NCBI GenBank assembly: GCA_016927175.1
Contig: JAFGNC010000495.1
Span: 1 to 11,079, forward strand
Length of the DNA: 11,079 nt
Reading direction: 5' to 3'
Origin: Gammaproteobacteria bacterium
Lineage (GTDB): Bacteria; Pseudomonadota; Gammaproteobacteria; Steroidobacterales; Rariloculaceae
Shown: positions 5,687 to 11,079 of the stretch, piece after piece
How the letters are laid out: the number at the start of each line of letters is the position of its first letter
Position numbering within the stretch: position 1 is the stretch's first letter
Notes under the pieces: generated by a model
The model's input: the letters and a program-made list of their open reading frames with translations, nothing else
Told to the model about the DNA's origin: nothing
The model's database searches: none
Position numbers and translations under genes: made by a program

Positions 5687-6400
5687 CTACGGCTGCGCCA
5701 CCTGCAACAGCGTCTCCGTCAGCTCCTCGGGCCGGTCCAGCATCACGTCGTGCCCGCAGTCGATCGTCAGCGTCTGCCAGCCTTTGGCTTGCGCCGTCGC
5801 GTAGAACGGATCGAACGGCGAAGCGCCGCCGTAGCCGGTCGCGCGGACGTAAGTGACGTTTCGAACGCTGTCGATCCCGCCGGTCAGCTCGATCGGCTGC
5901 TCGAAGCATGCCAGCGGGTGAAACGTGCACTGCCGGTCCACCCAGTCGCGGTCTGCAACGTTACCCTGAAAAGCCGCCGCCGGAATCGGCGGCACGTTGA
6001 AACCCTGCCCGCGTGCTTTCGCGCCTTCACGCATGTGCTCGATCTGCTCCGCCGGCAGGTGATCGATCAGCCGCTCGCCGTTCGCAGGCACGAAGGAGTC
6101 GAGGTAGACGAGCGCGCGGATCCGTTCCGGCATACGGTCCGCGACACCGGTCACGACGCAGCCGGCGTACGAGTGGCCGCACAGCACGACGTCGCTCAGC
6201 TCTTCCCACCGAAGCAGATTCACGACGTCGAGAATCTGCGTCTCGAGGTTCACCTGCGGCGATGCGAGGTGCGAACGCTCACCGACGCCTGTCAGCGTCG
6301 GCGTATGGACGTCGTGACCGCGCGCCTGCAGGGCAGGGCGCACTCGCTTCCACAGCCAGCTTCCGCGCCACGCGCCGTGAACCAGCACGAATGTCGCCAT
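5687..6400 (-). CDS. Alpha/beta hydrolase (esterase-like)
   Basis: A 237-residue alpha/beta hydrolase of the small esterase type (salicylate-esterase/EstC-like). Seen: the oxyanion-hole segment Val-His-Gly-Ala-Trp-Arg-Gly (7-13) near the start, the Leu-Thr-Gly-Val-Gly-Glu-Arg-Ser-His-Leu segment (36-45), the nucleophile elbow Gly-His-Ser77-Tyr-Ala-Gly, the family-typical Val-Tyr-Leu-Asp-Ser-Phe-Val-Pro (98-105), and a C-terminal Cys-Gly-His217-Asp-Val-Met that supplies the catalytic His. No signal peptide is present, so it should be cytoplasmic. Expected chemistry is hydrolysis of an ester or related bond; the substrate is unknown. ATG 6400 is chosen because it starts the first strand and has AGGAG 7 nt upstream (6408-6412 on the plus strand). 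The longer frame to 6754 overlaps the lipoprotein gene and looks non-coding. It is the last gene of the MCE operon, 17 bp after the lipoprotein stop, so it is probably co-transcribed. Confidence 0.88.
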   Translation of the reverse strand: MATFVLVHGAWRGSWLWKRVRPALQARGHDVHTPTLTGVGERSHLASPQVNLETQILDVVNLLRWEELSDVVLCGHSYAGCVVTGVADRMPERIRALVYLDSFVPANGERLIDHLPAEQIEHMREGAKARGQGFNVPPIPAAAFQGNVADRDWVDRQCTFHPLACFEQPIELTGGIDSVRNVTYVRATGYGGASPFDPFYATAQAKGWQTLTIDCGHDVMLDRPEELTETLLQVAQP

Positions 6401-6417
6401 GTCATCGCTCCTGCTCT

Positions 6418-7023
6418 CTACATTCGGTCGATATCGACGGCGCGAAGCCATCCGACCACGTCGCGGATCAGCTCGTCGGCGGCGAGCGGCAGTTCCTGCG
6501 TTGCGCCGCGCACCGACGCGTCGGCGGGGCGGCGGGCTTCGAATTCGCGGCGGAGGAGGCCGCCGTCGGAGCCTTCGAGCGAAGCCCGCAGGCGGGCGAG
6601 CACGTAGGCGTCGTCCGGCCCCGTAAAAACATGCTCGAAGCTCAGCAGCTCGATCTCGAGATCTGCCGTTCGTTCCGGCGGAGCGTCGGCGGCGGCCTGC
6701 GCCAGCCGGTGCCGCAGCCTCTGCGCCAGCAACTCCGGAGCGGGCGCGATCCACTGGTTGCGCGCATAGGGGCGCAGGGCGCCAGCCTGCTCGTCGAGCC
6801 GCCGGTAGTAGATGTCGAGACCATCGAGCCAGCTCGGGGCCGTCACGGCTTCGAGCCGGACGCGCAGCGGCAAGGCTGCAGGCGCCGCGTCCGGCAGCGG
6901 GCCGAAGTCGAACGTCGCGGGCGGCGGCGCCGGCTCGGGCAGCAGCCCGGACGCGCAGCCGCCGACCGTGAGCAGGCCGGTCAGCAGGCCGATGAGCAGG
7001 ACGCTCCGCACGCTACTCTTCAC
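6418..7023 (-). CDS. PqiC/YmbA-type ABC transport auxiliary lipoprotein
   Basis: A 201-residue lipoprotein. An N-terminal hydrophobic segment (8-22) ends in Leu-Thr-Val-Gly-Gly-Cys, with Cys23 as the lipidation site. A Pro-rich linker follows, then a Phe-Asp-Phe-Gly-Pro-Leu strand and a Leu-Arg-Val-Arg-Leu-Glu-Ala-Val-Thr-Ala-Pro-Ser-Trp-Leu-Asp segment. Ile-Tyr-Tyr-Arg (about 71-74) and Asn-Gln-Trp-Ile-Ala-Pro-Ala-Pro (about 89-96) are hallmarks of the auxiliary lipoprotein family (DUF330, PqiC). In this family the protein sits at the outer membrane and receives or guides lipids for an MCE transporter. The GTG start at 7023 overlaps the end of the MCE gene by 11 bp, indicating translational coupling. 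No good ribosome site precedes it, which fits coupling. Confidence 0.88.
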   Translation of the reverse strand: MKSSVRSVLLIGLLTGLLTVGGCASGLLPEPAPPPATFDFGPLPDAAPAALPLRVRLEAVTAPSWLDGLDIYYRRLDEQAGALRPYARNQWIAPAPELLAQRLRHRLAQAAADAPPERTADLEIELLSFEHVFTGPDDAYVLARLRASLEGSDGGLLRREFEARRPADASVRGATQELPLAADELIRDVVGWLRAVDIDRM

Positions 7024-7897
7024 CCGGTCCCGGCGCCGTCTGCCGACCCTGCAGCAGTCTCTGCGGCTGCTGCGCCAGCTCGCGCGCGAGCCGTGCCATG
7101 TCCCGCGCGGCCTCGTCGACCGCGGCCAGGGCGCGGTCGAGCCCGGACACGCCGCTGCCGGAGAGTTCCTCGCCGAGGCGGCGTGCCACGGCAGCCGTTT
7201 CGCGTAGCTCCGCGATCAGCGCATCGACTTCGTCCATGCTCTCGGTCGTGCGGTCTGCGAGCGTCGCGACGGAGTCGGCGGCGCGGGAGGCGTTGTCGAG
7301 GGTGCGGGGCAGCTCCGCCTGCAGCGCCTCGGTGACCTGCTCGACCGAGCCCAGCATGCGGTCGACGCGCGTCAGTACCGACCGCAGCTGGGCGCGGTTC
7401 TGCTCATCGAGCGTCTCGTTGAGGTTCTCGGCCAGCTCGCTCAGCATCGTCAGCGCCTGCGTTCCCGCGTCCGTGACCTCGTCGAGCAGGCTCGACGCCA
7501 TCGGTATTCTGGCGGGATCCTCGTCGCGAGTCGGCAGCGGCTCGCTGGAGTGGTCCTCGTCCTCCAGCTCGATCTGCGCGATCCCGGTCAAACCTCGCTG
7601 ATGCAGCCGTGCGACCGTCGTGCGCTGCACCGGGATCTGCGGATTCACGGCGATACGGATCAGCACCTGTGCGGGATCGGCCGGGTCGATGCGTATGCGC
7701 TCGACGCGGCCGGCCGGAACGCCACGGTAAAGCACCTCCGAGCCTTCCGAAAGTCCCGCAACGCTGTAGCGCGACACAATCTCGTACGGCCGACGCTCGG
7801 GGTCGGCGCCCGCGAGCCAGTAGGCGGTGACGAACAGGACCGCGAGCGCCGCGACGACGAAAGCGCCGGTTGCGATCGCGTATGCTCTGTCATGCAT
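7013..7897 (-). CDS. MCE-domain (MlaD-like) substrate-binding protein of lipid ABC transporter
   Basis: A 294-residue protein anchored in the inner membrane by one N-terminal helix (about 7-29). A single MCE domain follows at about 37-113, with Gly-Leu-Ser-Glu-Gly-Ser-Glu-Val-Leu-Tyr-Arg-Gly-Val (48-60), Gly63-Arg-Val and the late motif Gly-Leu-Thr-Gly-Ile-Ala-Gln-Ile-Glu-Leu (102-111). After about residue 135 it is nearly all helix, with heptad-like Leu/Ala spacing and many Glu/Arg, and ends in a Gln/Pro/Gly-rich tail. That layout fits hexameric MCE rings whose helices form a channel into the periplasm; E. coli MlaD is shorter (183 residues), so the helical tail is long. ATG 7897 is chosen because it begins the membrane helix, follows GGAGG closely and overlaps the ATPase stop by 8 bp. 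Extension to 8026 would overlap the ATPase gene. Confidence 0.9.
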   Translation of the reverse strand: MHDRAYAIATGAFVVAALAVLFVTAYWLAGADPERRPYEIVSRYSVAGLSEGSEVLYRGVPAGRVERIRIDPADPAQVLIRIAVNPQIPVQRTTVARLHQRGLTGIAQIELEDEDHSSEPLPTRDEDPARIPMASSLLDEVTDAGTQALTMLSELAENLNETLDEQNRAQLRSVLTRVDRMLGSVEQVTEALQAELPRTLDNASRAADSVATLADRTTESMDEVDALIAELRETAAVARRLGEELSGSGVSGLDRALAAVDEAARDMARLARELAQQPQRLLQGRQTAPGPGEE

Positions 7898-8684
7898 GTC
7901 CGGCCTCCATTCGTGCTCCGAATATCTGTTGCGCCCTTGCTCCGTGGAACAGCTTCTGCACGGTCGGGTGCTGGGACGCGAGGATCTCATCGAGCGTGCC
8001 GACCGCCGCCAGGCGGCCGTCGGCAAGCACCGCGATACGATCGCACAACGCCGGCAGCGAAAGCAGATCGTGCGTGACGAGCACCATCGTGAACTCGAGC
8101 TCCGAGTGCAAGCGCCCGATCAACCGGACGAAGTTCTCGCTGCCGATCGGGTCGAGCCCGGACGTCGGCTCGTCGAGGAACAACAGCTCGGGCTCGAGGG
8201 CGAGCGCGCGGGCGAGCCCTGCCCGCTTCGTCATTCCGCCGGACAGCTCATACGGCATCAGCCCGGCCGTTTCCGGCGCAAGGCCCACCAGACGCAGCTT
8301 CAGATACACGAGCTCGCGTATCAGGTCCTCATCGAGCACCCGCAGCTCGCGCAGCGGAAGCGCCACGTTGTCGTAAACGTTCAGATCGGTGAACAGGCCT
8401 CCCGCCTGGAACAGCACGCCGCAGCGGTCGCGCAGCATCTGCGCGTGCCGCGCCCCCGGCGAGTAGAGCGTCTGCCCGAACACCGTCACGCGTCCCGCAG
8501 TGGGCGCCTGCAGGCCGATCATCTGGCGCATCATCGTCGATTTGCCGCTGCCGGAGCCGCCGACGAGGCCGAGCCGCTCGCCGCGCTCGATGACAAGATC
8601 GACGTCCTCGTAGACGCGCATGCTTCCGTAGCGCATCGAGACGCGTTCGAGCTTCACGGCCGCCCGATCGTCGACTTGCGTCAC
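7890..8684 (-). CDS. MlaF-like ATP-binding subunit of MCE lipid transporter
   Basis: A 264-residue ABC ATPase with every core motif: Walker A Gly-Gly-Ser-Gly-Ser-Gly-Lys48-Ser-Thr (42-50), Q-loop Gln93 in Val-Leu-Phe-Gln-Ala-Gly-Gly-Leu-Phe (typical of the MlaF group), signature Leu-Ser-Gly-Gly-Met (147-151), Walker B Leu-Leu-Phe-Leu-Asp-Glu-Pro (167-173), D-loop Ser-Gly-Leu-Asp, and switch His205 in Val-Thr-His-Asp. It works in the cytoplasm on the inner face of the MlaE-like permease and powers lipid movement. The GTG 8684 start is chosen because it overlaps the permease stop as GTGA. The frame is open to 8987, but that part lies inside the permease gene and has no ABC features. About 35 residues after His205 there is a MlaF-like C-terminal segment, so the protein looks complete. 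Confidence 0.93.
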   Translation of the reverse strand: MTQVDDRAAVKLERVSMRYGSMRVYEDVDLVIERGERLGLVGGSGSGKSTMMRQMIGLQAPTAGRVTVFGQTLYSPGARHAQMLRDRCGVLFQAGGLFTDLNVYDNVALPLRELRVLDEDLIRELVYLKLRLVGLAPETAGLMPYELSGGMTKRAGLARALALEPELLFLDEPTSGLDPIGSENFVRLIGRLHSELEFTMVLVTHDLLSLPALCDRIAVLADGRLAAVGTLDEILASQHPTVQKLFHGARAQQIFGARMEAGHA

Positions 8685-9829
8685 AGCCCGACTTCCTGCA
8701 GCACTATCGCGAACATCGCATCGATCAGTATCACCAGCGTCACGGCGACGACGACCGCGCGCGTCGTCTGCGCGCCGAGGTCGCGCGTGTTCGGTTTGAT
8801 CCGCAACCCGAAATACGAGGCGGTCAGTCCGACCGCGGCGCCGAACACGACGCCCTTGCCGACCCCGATCCACAGGTTCGCGGTCGGCACACGCTCGGGC
8901 ATGGCGGTCAGGAAATACTCGAGACCGAGCCCCAGCGTAACTTGCGAGGCGGCGATTCCGCCAGCGAGCCCCGCCAGGACGGTCCACAGCACGAGCAGCG
9001 GCATGATCATGATCAGCGCCGCCACGCGAGGCCAGATCAGCCGCCGGCTGATCGACATGCCGAGCGCCGTCATCGCGTCGAGCTCCTGGGCGAGGCGCAT
9101 GACGCCGATCTGCGCCGTCATCGAAGATCCCGAGCGCCCCGCGACGATGATGGCACCGATCAGCGGTCCGAGCTCACGGATCACGGCAAAGCCGAGCATG
9201 TCCACGATGTACTGGTCCGCACCGAAACTGCGCAGCTGCAGCGCCGACAGGTAGGCCACGACGATGCCGACCATGATTCCGACCAGGCCCGTGATCGGCA
9301 GCGCCCGCGCACCGGCGAGATAGATCGTCGCCGACAGCTCGCGCCACGGCCCCTCGCCCGGTCGCCGCACCACGCGCGCCGTGTCGAGCACCAGGTTGCC
9401 GATCACGTGAAGGCCCTGCGCTGCGGCGTCGACGGTATCGCGAGCGGGTGCCGCGAGATGCGCGATCACGCGATCGCGGAGCGGGGGCCGGCGAGGCGCT
9501 GCCAGCAGGCCGCCGGCGTCCTGCTGGATCCAGTAGTCGAAGAGCCGGCGATGCCTTTCCGGCAGGCGGCAGTCGCGCGGAAGTGCCCGCCCCCAGGCAC
9601 GCCACAGGATCAGCGCGCCGGTGGTGTCGAGGGAGCCGACCTGCCGCAGATCCCAGCAGACCTCGGGCCGCTCCTCGGCGCGGGGCAGCGCGGCGCGGAT
9701 ACGCTCCAGCGAGGCGGCGAGCCCGCGCAGGGTCCAGTCTCCGCTCAACACGGCGGCGCGACCGGTATCCGCCGCCTTCAGCTCCAGGCTCGCGGGCTGC
9801 ACGGAATAATTTCCGTCCTGATTCGTCAT
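8681..9829 (-). CDS. MlaE-like permease with N-terminal STAS-like domain
   Basis: A 382-residue protein, longer than E. coli MlaE (260), because of an extra N-terminal domain. Residues about 25-105 look like a STAS domain: Val-Leu-Ser-Gly-Asp-Trp-Thr (27-33), then Cys-Trp-Asp-Leu-Arg-Gln-Val-Gly-Ser-Leu-Asp68-Thr-Thr-Gly (58-71), where Thr replaces the Ser often phosphorylated in anti-sigma antagonists. From about 140 on it is a MlaE permease: several membrane helices, the hallmark Arg-Glu-Leu-Gly-Pro-Leu-Ile, then Val-Ala-Gly-Arg-Ser-Gly-Ser-Ser-Met-Thr-Ala-Gln-Ile-Gly-Val-Met-Arg and Glu-Leu-Asp-Ala-Met. The STAS part probably stands in for MlaB, which in E. coli is a separate STAS protein (inference). 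ATG 9829 is the first plausible start before the STAS domain; no strong ribosome site is visible. The frame continues to 10201, but that would run into the XRE gene and reads like shadow sequence. Confidence 0.87.
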   Translation of the reverse strand: MTNQDGNYSVQPASLELKAADTGRAAVLSGDWTLRGLAASLERIRAALPRAEERPEVCWDLRQVGSLDTTGALILWRAWGRALPRDCRLPERHRRLFDYWIQQDAGGLLAAPRRPPLRDRVIAHLAAPARDTVDAAAQGLHVIGNLVLDTARVVRRPGEGPWRELSATIYLAGARALPITGLVGIMVGIVVAYLSALQLRSFGADQYIVDMLGFAVIRELGPLIGAIIVAGRSGSSMTAQIGVMRLAQELDAMTALGMSISRRLIWPRVAALIMIMPLLVLWTVLAGLAGGIAASQVTLGLGLEYFLTAMPERVPTANLWIGVGKGVVFGAAVGLTASYFGLRIKPNTRDLGAQTTRAVVVAVTLVILIDAMFAIVLQEVGL

Positions 9830-10071
9830 TGGTGAAGTGTGGCGTGAATGCGTCAGCCTGAAAACAGCAGCTCGCGCTCCTGCGCCGGACAAAGAGCGGC
9901 ACGCACCGCCGGAGGGTGGGCGCCCGAGCTCCCTGAAGCGGGCAAATACCGGGTCAGGGAAAGGGGAAAGCGTTGAAAGGAAAGGCTTCCGGCAAGATAC
10001 TTGCGCGGCGTTCAGCGCAAACTGCAAATTCGGTGCCGGGGAAATCTCGCCGCGGGACCGGTCGTAACCCC
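9830..10071. other. Upstream region of the MCE operon
   Basis: This 242-bp gap lies between the XRE gene and the permease, both on the minus strand. It must hold the operon promoter unless transcription comes through from the XRE gene. An inverted repeat, TCCCTGA (9930-9936) with TCAGGGA (9954-9960), lies about 100 bp upstream of the permease start. A purine-rich run follows at 9955-9990. A weak minus-strand -10/-35 candidate is found near 9995-10025, too poor to call. No gene is supported. Confidence 0.35.
9930..9960. repeat. Inverted repeat upstream of the MCE operon
   Basis: Perfect 7-bp arms TCCCTGA / TCAGGGA are separated by 17 bp. There is no T tract on either side, so a terminator is unlikely. 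Position suggests a possible operator for the lipid-transport operon, but 7-bp arms in GC-rich DNA can also arise by chance. Confidence 0.3.
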
Positions 10072-10305
10072 TCAATCGGAGTTGGGCGTCGTCCTGGTTC
10101 TTGTGGGCCCGTAAAGCAGGAACTCCTGATCCGTCTCCAGAATTCGGACGAGCTCGAGCATGGTTCGGTTCCTGATGTTCTTGGTGCGGCCCGTTTCCCA
10201 ATGCATTACAGCGGCTTTCGTGACGCCGAGGCGGTTCGCCAGTTCCTGTTGCGAGAATCCCTTCGCCCGGCGCAGTGTCCTGATGCGCTGGCCCATCGTA
10301 CTCAT
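10072..10305 (-). CDS. Small XRE-family HTH transcriptional regulator
   Basis: A 77-residue protein that is almost entirely an XRE (Cro/C1-type) HTH domain. Seen from ATG 10305: Gln-Arg-Ile-Arg-Thr-Leu-Arg-Arg-Ala-Lys-Gly-Phe-Ser-Gln-Gln-Glu-Leu-Ala (6-23), Leu-Gly-Val-Thr-Lys-Ala-Ala-Val (26-33), His-Trp-Glu-Thr-Gly-Arg (35-40) and a final helix ending Gln-Glu-Phe-Leu-Leu-Tyr-Gly (60-66), typical of single-domain repressors. The Thr/Arg-rich tail is probably disordered. The frame is open to a TTG at 10362, but 10305 is preferred because the HTH begins right after it and a palindrome suited to autoregulation (10347-10359) would otherwise lie inside the gene. The ribosome site is weak. The target is unknown: itself, the MCE operon downstream, or the divergent PAS gene. 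Confidence 0.82.
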   Translation of the reverse strand: MSTMGQRIRTLRRAKGFSQQELANRLGVTKAAVMHWETGRTKNIRNRTMLELVRILETDQEFLLYGPTRTRTTPNSD

Positions 10306-10346
10306 GGGCTTCGCGGGTGTTGCATCGGCGCGTATTGCATGCTGCA

Positions 10347-10359
10347 CTATTACGAATAG
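10347..10359. promoter_or_regulatory. Candidate operator of the XRE regulator
   Basis: CTATT-ACG-AATAG is a perfect 5-bp inverted repeat around a 3-bp centre. A third related half-site, ACTATC, follows at 10363-10368. It is AT-rich against a GC-rich background and lies 42 bp upstream of the XRE start, the usual place for an autoregulatory Cro/C1-type operator. Confidence 0.4.
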
Positions 10360-10552
10360 CAAACTATCCGGGTGCCATGAGATCCTCGTCGATCCAGCCC
10401 TCGCCGTACGGTTGCGTATTGCAGTCGGGGGCTTTTCTCGCGCGATGCGATCGTCGGTTCCGCGCAGAACGAGCCTCGACGGGCAGGGCGGATCCGATGG
10501 AGCACCGGGATATTACTTTCTACTCTATTGTTCTTGTTTACATATTGTTTTT

Positions 10553-10573
10553 GTGTAGCTGTAGAAGCTACAC
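10553..10573. promoter_or_regulatory. Inverted repeat next to AT-rich promoter-like segment
   Basis: GTGTAGCT (10553-10560) and AGCTACAC (10566-10573) form perfect 8-bp arms around 5 bp. The repeat borders the AT-rich segment upstream of the PAS gene. T runs lie before it, not after it, on the plus strand, so it does not act as a plus-strand terminator, and on the minus strand an A-rich run follows. An operator is the most likely reading. Confidence 0.4.
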
Positions 10574-10707
10574 CACGGCGGCCGATTTTGCCAGCGCACG
10601 GCCCCGCGTGAGCGGGATTGCTTCATGGACGCTCCGCCTTCTGCCGCTACCGCGGCGGCCGGGACTCACGGACGGCCGGATAGGGACATCTACCGGGGGG
10701 CCGCTCG

Positions 10708-11079
10708 ATGGGCAGCGCGGATAGGGGACGCAAGACGGCCCGATCACGTTTCGAAGGTCTGGCAGACAGGCTGGAACGGGCATTCGTCTGGGAGGTCGAC
10801 GCCGACACGCTCCAGATCACCTATGTGAGCCCGGGGATCGAGACACTGCTCGGCATTCCGCCCCGGCACTGCCTCTCGATCGACTTCTGGGCGACCTGCA
10901 GCCGGTCCGACGACGTTGCGGTGCTGAAGTGCATGCTCGACGCCGTACGGGTCGAGCGCAGCATGCGGTCGTGCCAGCATCGATGTGTTGCGGGCGACGG
11001 CCGGGAAGTGTGGCTGCACACGATCGTGTGGCCCGCCGCCGCCGACGGCGGGGCCGCGAAGCTCGAAGGCGTCTCGAGG
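10708..11079 (+). CDS. PAS-domain signalling protein, N-terminal part (3' truncated by window)
   Basis: The frame runs open from ATG 10708 to the right edge (124 codons). The ATG follows a GGGGGG run (10695-10700) by 7 nt and is the first start after a stop at 10681, so the N-terminus is well fixed. After a short basic segment (1-15) comes a PAS domain of the PAS_3 type: Phe-Val-Trp-Glu-Val-Asp (about 26-31), Ile-Thr-Tyr-Val-Ser-Pro-Gly-Ile-Glu-Thr-Leu-Leu-Gly-Ile-Pro (about 37-51), and the PAC-like part Arg-Glu-Val-Trp-Leu-His-Thr-Ile-Val (about 101-109). No transmembrane helix or signal peptide is seen. The missing C-terminus probably holds the output domain (histidine kinase, GGDEF/EAL, or HTH), which cannot be told here. 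Several Cys lie in the PAS domain, which may be incidental. It is transcribed away from the XRE gene. Confidence 0.75.
   Translation, partial: MGSADRGRKTARSRFEGLADRLERAFVWEVDADTLQITYVSPGIETLLGIPPRHCLSIDFWATCSRSDDVAVLKCMLDAVRVERSMRSCQHRCVAGDGREVWLHTIVWPAAADGGAAKLEGVSR

Larger units (their letters stand above)
10306..10707. other. Divergent intergenic region between XRE and PAS genes
   Basis: This 402-bp stretch has no supported gene. It holds the CTATT/AATAG operator candidate near the XRE start, a GC-rich middle part, then a very AT-rich segment (13 G/C in 50 at 10511-10560) with TATTGTT repeated at 10526-10532 and 10543-10549. The inverted repeat GTGTAGCT/AGCTACAC comes directly after. The rest, 10574-10707, is GC-rich with small self-complementary runs. 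It would be the leader of the PAS gene if transcription starts near 10560. Short open frames here look like chance. Confidence 0.45.

Noticed and set aside
6401..6754. Longer hydrolase start at 6754
   Set aside because: The added residues lie inside the lipoprotein gene and are Arg/Ala-rich; ATG 6400 has a good ribosome site and starts the first strand of the fold.
6013..7335. 440-codon plus-strand open frame opposite the hydrolase, lipoprotein and MCE genes
   Set aside because: Arg-rich shadow sequence with no domain; the opposite strand holds three recognisable genes.
8685..8987. Longer ATPase start at GTG 8987
   Set aside because: The added part lies fully inside the permease gene and has no ABC features; GTG 8684 overlaps the permease stop as expected for coupling.
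7827..9254. 475-codon plus-strand open frame opposite the MCE, ATPase and permease genes
   Set aside because: It is antisense to three genes with clear motifs and reads as low-information Arg/Ala/Ser/His sequence, the normal shadow of GC-rich genes.
9930..9960. Inverted repeat before the MCE operon as a terminator for the XRE gene
   Set aside because: No T tract follows on the minus strand and the 17-bp spacer is long for a terminator loop; kept only as an operator candidate.
9830..10201. Longer permease start at 10201
   Set aside because: It would overlap the XRE gene, and the added residues look like non-coding translation; the STAS domain is complete from 9829.
10160..10724. Plus-strand open frames of 132-135 codons in and beside the XRE/PAS gap
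   Set aside because: They have no domains, cross the AT-rich promoter-like segment, overlap the XRE gene antisense and lack ribosome sites.

Overview
The window is GC-rich DNA from a Gram-negative bacterium, most likely a proteobacterium. A hand count gives about 75% GC inside the dehydratase gene at 3541-3780. Lipoprotein boxes, Sec signal peptides, a YdbH/YnbE/YdbL set and an MCE (Mla-type) lipid transporter all imply an outer membrane. The YdbH/YnbE/YdbL set points to Gammaproteobacteria (inference). No rRNA, tRNA, CRISPR array, transposase or insertion-sequence end was seen.

Layout, left to right. (1) 2-2981, plus strand, tightly packed: the C-terminal half of a YdbH-like AsmA-type protein, a YnbE-like lipoprotein, a YdbL-like exported protein, then an unrecognised exported protein whose natural start appears to be ACG rather than ATG. 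(2) 2978-3943: a PLP-dependent threonine/serine dehydratase-like enzyme, coupled to the gene before it through a TTG start that overlaps the stop. (3) 3944-5686: a lower-GC stretch with a LuxR-type regulator whose receiver domain is degenerate, a small exported four-cysteine protein of unknown family, and several inverted repeats. (4) 5687-9829, minus strand: an MCE operon read right to left as STAS-MlaE permease, ATPase, MCE/MlaD protein, auxiliary lipoprotein and alpha/beta hydrolase. Three junctions overlap and the fourth gap is 17 bp. (5) 10072-10305, minus strand: a small XRE-type repressor with a palindromic operator candidate. (6) 10708 to the right edge, plus strand: the start of a PAS-domain sensor protein, preceded by a very AT-rich promoter-like segment with an inverted repeat.

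How they fit together. Two separate envelope lipid-transport modules lie within 10 kb. YdbH/YnbE/YdbL belongs to the AsmA-like bridge class, and the minus-strand operon is an ABC-powered MCE transporter that has a PqiC-type lipoprotein and shows no MlaA, MlaC or MlaB gene. The alpha/beta hydrolase and the unknown exported proteins could be lipid or envelope factors, but only their position suggests this. The regulators (LuxR-like, XRE, PAS) surround these modules and nothing in the sequence ties any of them firmly to a target. The least explained parts are the LuxR/four-cysteine-protein pair and the exported protein with the abnormal start.
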